Below are positions 62,542 to 64,000 of a DNA stretch of 64,000 bases, piece by piece. Position 1 is the stretch's first letter, and each line of letters begins with the position of its first letter. The notes under the pieces were generated by a model. It made no database searches. It saw nothing but the letters and a program-made list of their open reading frames with translations, and was not told where the DNA came from. The position numbers and the translations under genes were made by a program. The DNA comes from Mesorhizobium sp. SARCC-RB16n. GTDB taxonomy: Bacteria; Pseudomonadota; Alphaproteobacteria; Rhizobiales; Rhizobiaceae. The stretch spans positions 186,001 to 250,000 of the forward strand of contig NZ_ML703279.1 in the NCBI RefSeq assembly GCF_008520305.1, in the 5' to 3' direction.

Positions 62542-64000
62542 GTGAGCGGCTCGGTCGTCCTTCTGCATCTGGCCGGCGCGGTCGCGCTGATGCTGTTTGC
62601 CACCCGCATGGTCAAGACCGGCGTCGAGCGCGCTTATGGCGACGTGCTGCGCCACAGGCTCCGCGCCACCATGCGCAATCCGGTCATGGCGGTGCTGGCT
62701 GGAACGGGCCTCGCGATCGCGCTGCAAAGCTCGACCGCGGTCACGCTGCTGGTCGGCTCCTTCGCCGGTTCCGGCATCGTCTCGGGCGCCGCCGGCCAAT
62801 TGGCCGTGCGTGGCGCCGAGATCGGCTCTGCCCTGGTGGTCAAGCTGCTGACTTTCGATTTCACGCTGCTGGTGCCGCTCTGCCTGATATCAGGCACAGT
62901 GATGTTCATGGCCACCGAGCGGCGCGACTGGCGCCAAACCGGCCGCATCCTGGTCGGCATCGGCCTCTTAATCCTGTCCCTGGAAATGATCGGCCAGGCC
63001 TCCGAGCCGCTGCGCAACAGCCAGTTGCTGCCGGTCATCCTCAATTACTTCTCCAGCGATTCCATCACCGCCTACCTGCTGGCGGCCATGATCACATGGC
63101 TGTTCCAGTCGAGCATCGCGGCGGTGCTGTTGATGGCGACGCTCGCCGGCCGCGGCCTGATCAGCCCTGAACTCGGCCTCGTCCTCATCCTCGGGGTCAA
63201 TCTCGGTTCGTCGCTCATCGCGCCGATGCTGACGCGCTCGGCCAGCCCCGAAGTCCGTGTCGTGCCGGTCGGCAACCTCCTGATGCGCGGGCTGGGCTCG
63301 CTGGTCATGCTGATCCTGTTCATGATCTTCCGGCCGCATGTCGCCTTCCTCGGCCCGACCGCGGCCGATCAGATCGTCAACGCCCATATACTGTTCAATG
63401 TGGTCATCCTGCTCGCCGGCCTGCCGCTGGCCAGTTTGGTCTACCGAGCCTCCGAAAGGATCGTGGCGCTCGGCGCCAAGCCGGCGCAGGCCGCCACGCT
63501 CGAGGTCGTCGAACTGTCGGCGCTCAACGAAAGCGCGCTCGACGTACCGAGCCAGGCGCTGGCCAACGCCACACGCGAAGTGGTGCGGGTCTGCGAGACG
63601 GTCGAGATCATGCTCAAACGCATCATCGAACTCTATGAGGATGCCGACTCGGACAAGATCAAGGCGCTGGCGGCTCTAGACGACCGTGTCGACAGGAAGC
63701 ATGCGGAGATCAAGCTCTATCTGGCAAAGCTGACCAGGAACCCGCTGGCCGAGGACGAGGCGTTGCGCTGCCAGGAACTGATCGGCGCCTGCGTCAAGCT
63801 CGAGCAGGTCGGCGACATCATCGTGCGCAACATGCTGGTGCATGTGAAGAAGAAGCTTGAGCGCGGCCTGGAATTCACGCCCGAGGGCTGGCGGGAACTT
63901 TGCGCCTTCCACGCCTCGGTGCTGGCCAATGCCCGGCTTGCCTTCAACGTGCTGGTCTCGCGCGATGCCGAGACCGCCCGCCAGCTCGTGCTGGAGAAGG
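62542..64000 (+). CDS. Na/Pi cotransporter-like protein (partial)
   Basis: The frame is open from a GTG at 62542 to the end of the window (486 codons so far). The first part has a membrane helix, then the family's QSSTA motif (GLAIALQSSTAVTLLVG) and, later, the second repeat with QSS (WLFQSSIAAVLLMATLAG). From about residue 330 it is a helical PhoU-like domain (NATREVVRVCETVEIMLKRIIELYEDAD). This is the PNaS family, which imports phosphate with sodium or acts in phosphate balance. The start is uncertain: no good ribosome site is seen and the frame is open upstream to about 62460. Confidence 0.88.
   Translation, partial: MSGSVVLLHLAGAVALMLFATRMVKTGVERAYGDVLRHRLRATMRNPVMAVLAGTGLAIALQSSTAVTLLVGSFAGSGIVSGAAGQLAVRGAEIGSALVVKLLTFDFTLLVPLCLISGTVMFMATERRDWRQTGRILVGIGLLILSLEMIGQASEPLRNSQLLPVILNYFSSDSITAYLLAAMITWLFQSSIAAVLLMATLAGRGLISPELGLVLILGVNLGSSLIAPMLTRSASPEVRVVPVGNLLMRGLGSLVMLILFMIFRPHVAFLGPTAADQIVNAHILFNVVILLAGLPLASLVYRASERIVALGAKPAQAATLEVVELSALNESALDVPSQALANATREVVRVCETVEIMLKRIIELYEDADSDKIKALAALDDRVDRKHAEIKLYLAKLTRNPLAEDEALRCQELIGACVKLEQVGDIIVRNMLVHVKKKLERGLEFTPEGWRELCAFHASVLANARLAFNVLVSRDAETARQLVLEK

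Overview
The window looks like alphaproteobacterial, rhizobial (Mesorhizobium-type) DNA. The base composition is GC-rich. A vegetative sigma factor gene (rpoD) sits just downstream of primase (dnaG) on the same strand. Several families typical of Rhizobiales are present: UPF0260, RcnB, YiaA/B, a PhcB-like methyltransferase and SIMPL. A palindromic repeat that I recall as common in Rhizobiales lies between dnaG and rpoD. The genus is an inference from gene content, not a search result.

Layout. Positions 1 to about 23000 are an accessory region. It ends at a tRNA-Ile(CAT) gene with a full tyrosine integrase, an AlpA-like excisionase and a small HTH gene beside it, so it reads as one end of an integrated island; the other end is outside the window. 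It holds many small secreted or unknown proteins, a secreted SNase/Excalibur protein, a dead second integrase, a TIR-domain protein, a CoiA-like nuclease overlapping an HNH protein, a HEPN-like protein, and a nested insertion sequence (an IS110-type element inside an IS5-type element). The IS sits inside the HNH gene with a CTAG target duplication, and the two halves rejoin in frame when it is removed. A 46-base 3' fragment of a tRNA-Arg(CCG) gene also lies here.

Positions 23000 to 64000 are mostly chromosomal backbone. In order they hold: a SIMPL protein and envelope genes, including an OmpA-type protein with a long low-complexity repeat; a VapBC module; a divergent active HtrA-like protease and catalytically dead paralogue; a VOC protein with its TetR; a TetR/FabF-like/SDR cluster divergent from an RND efflux pair, with a further TetR; an orphan short RiPP-type precursor and a truncated copy; LysR/azoreductase; AzlCD/Lrp; an MFS carrier; a GGDEF-EAL protein; a PhcB-like methyltransferase; TetR/PspA/YiaAB; PadR/patatin; a TauD-type dioxygenase; rpoD and dnaG; a RelE/HTH toxin-antitoxin pair; RcnB; and the start of a Na/Pi cotransporter that runs off the end.

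Regulation is unusually readable. Many regulators have repeats or palindromes in the divergent or upstream gap (VapBC, VOC/TetR, TetR/RND, TetR/PspA, PadR, RelE/HTH). The best leads for new biology are the CoiA-like/HNH pair with its TIR and HEPN neighbours, the RiPP-like precursor pair lying behind two TetR genes, and the protease/pseudoprotease pair.
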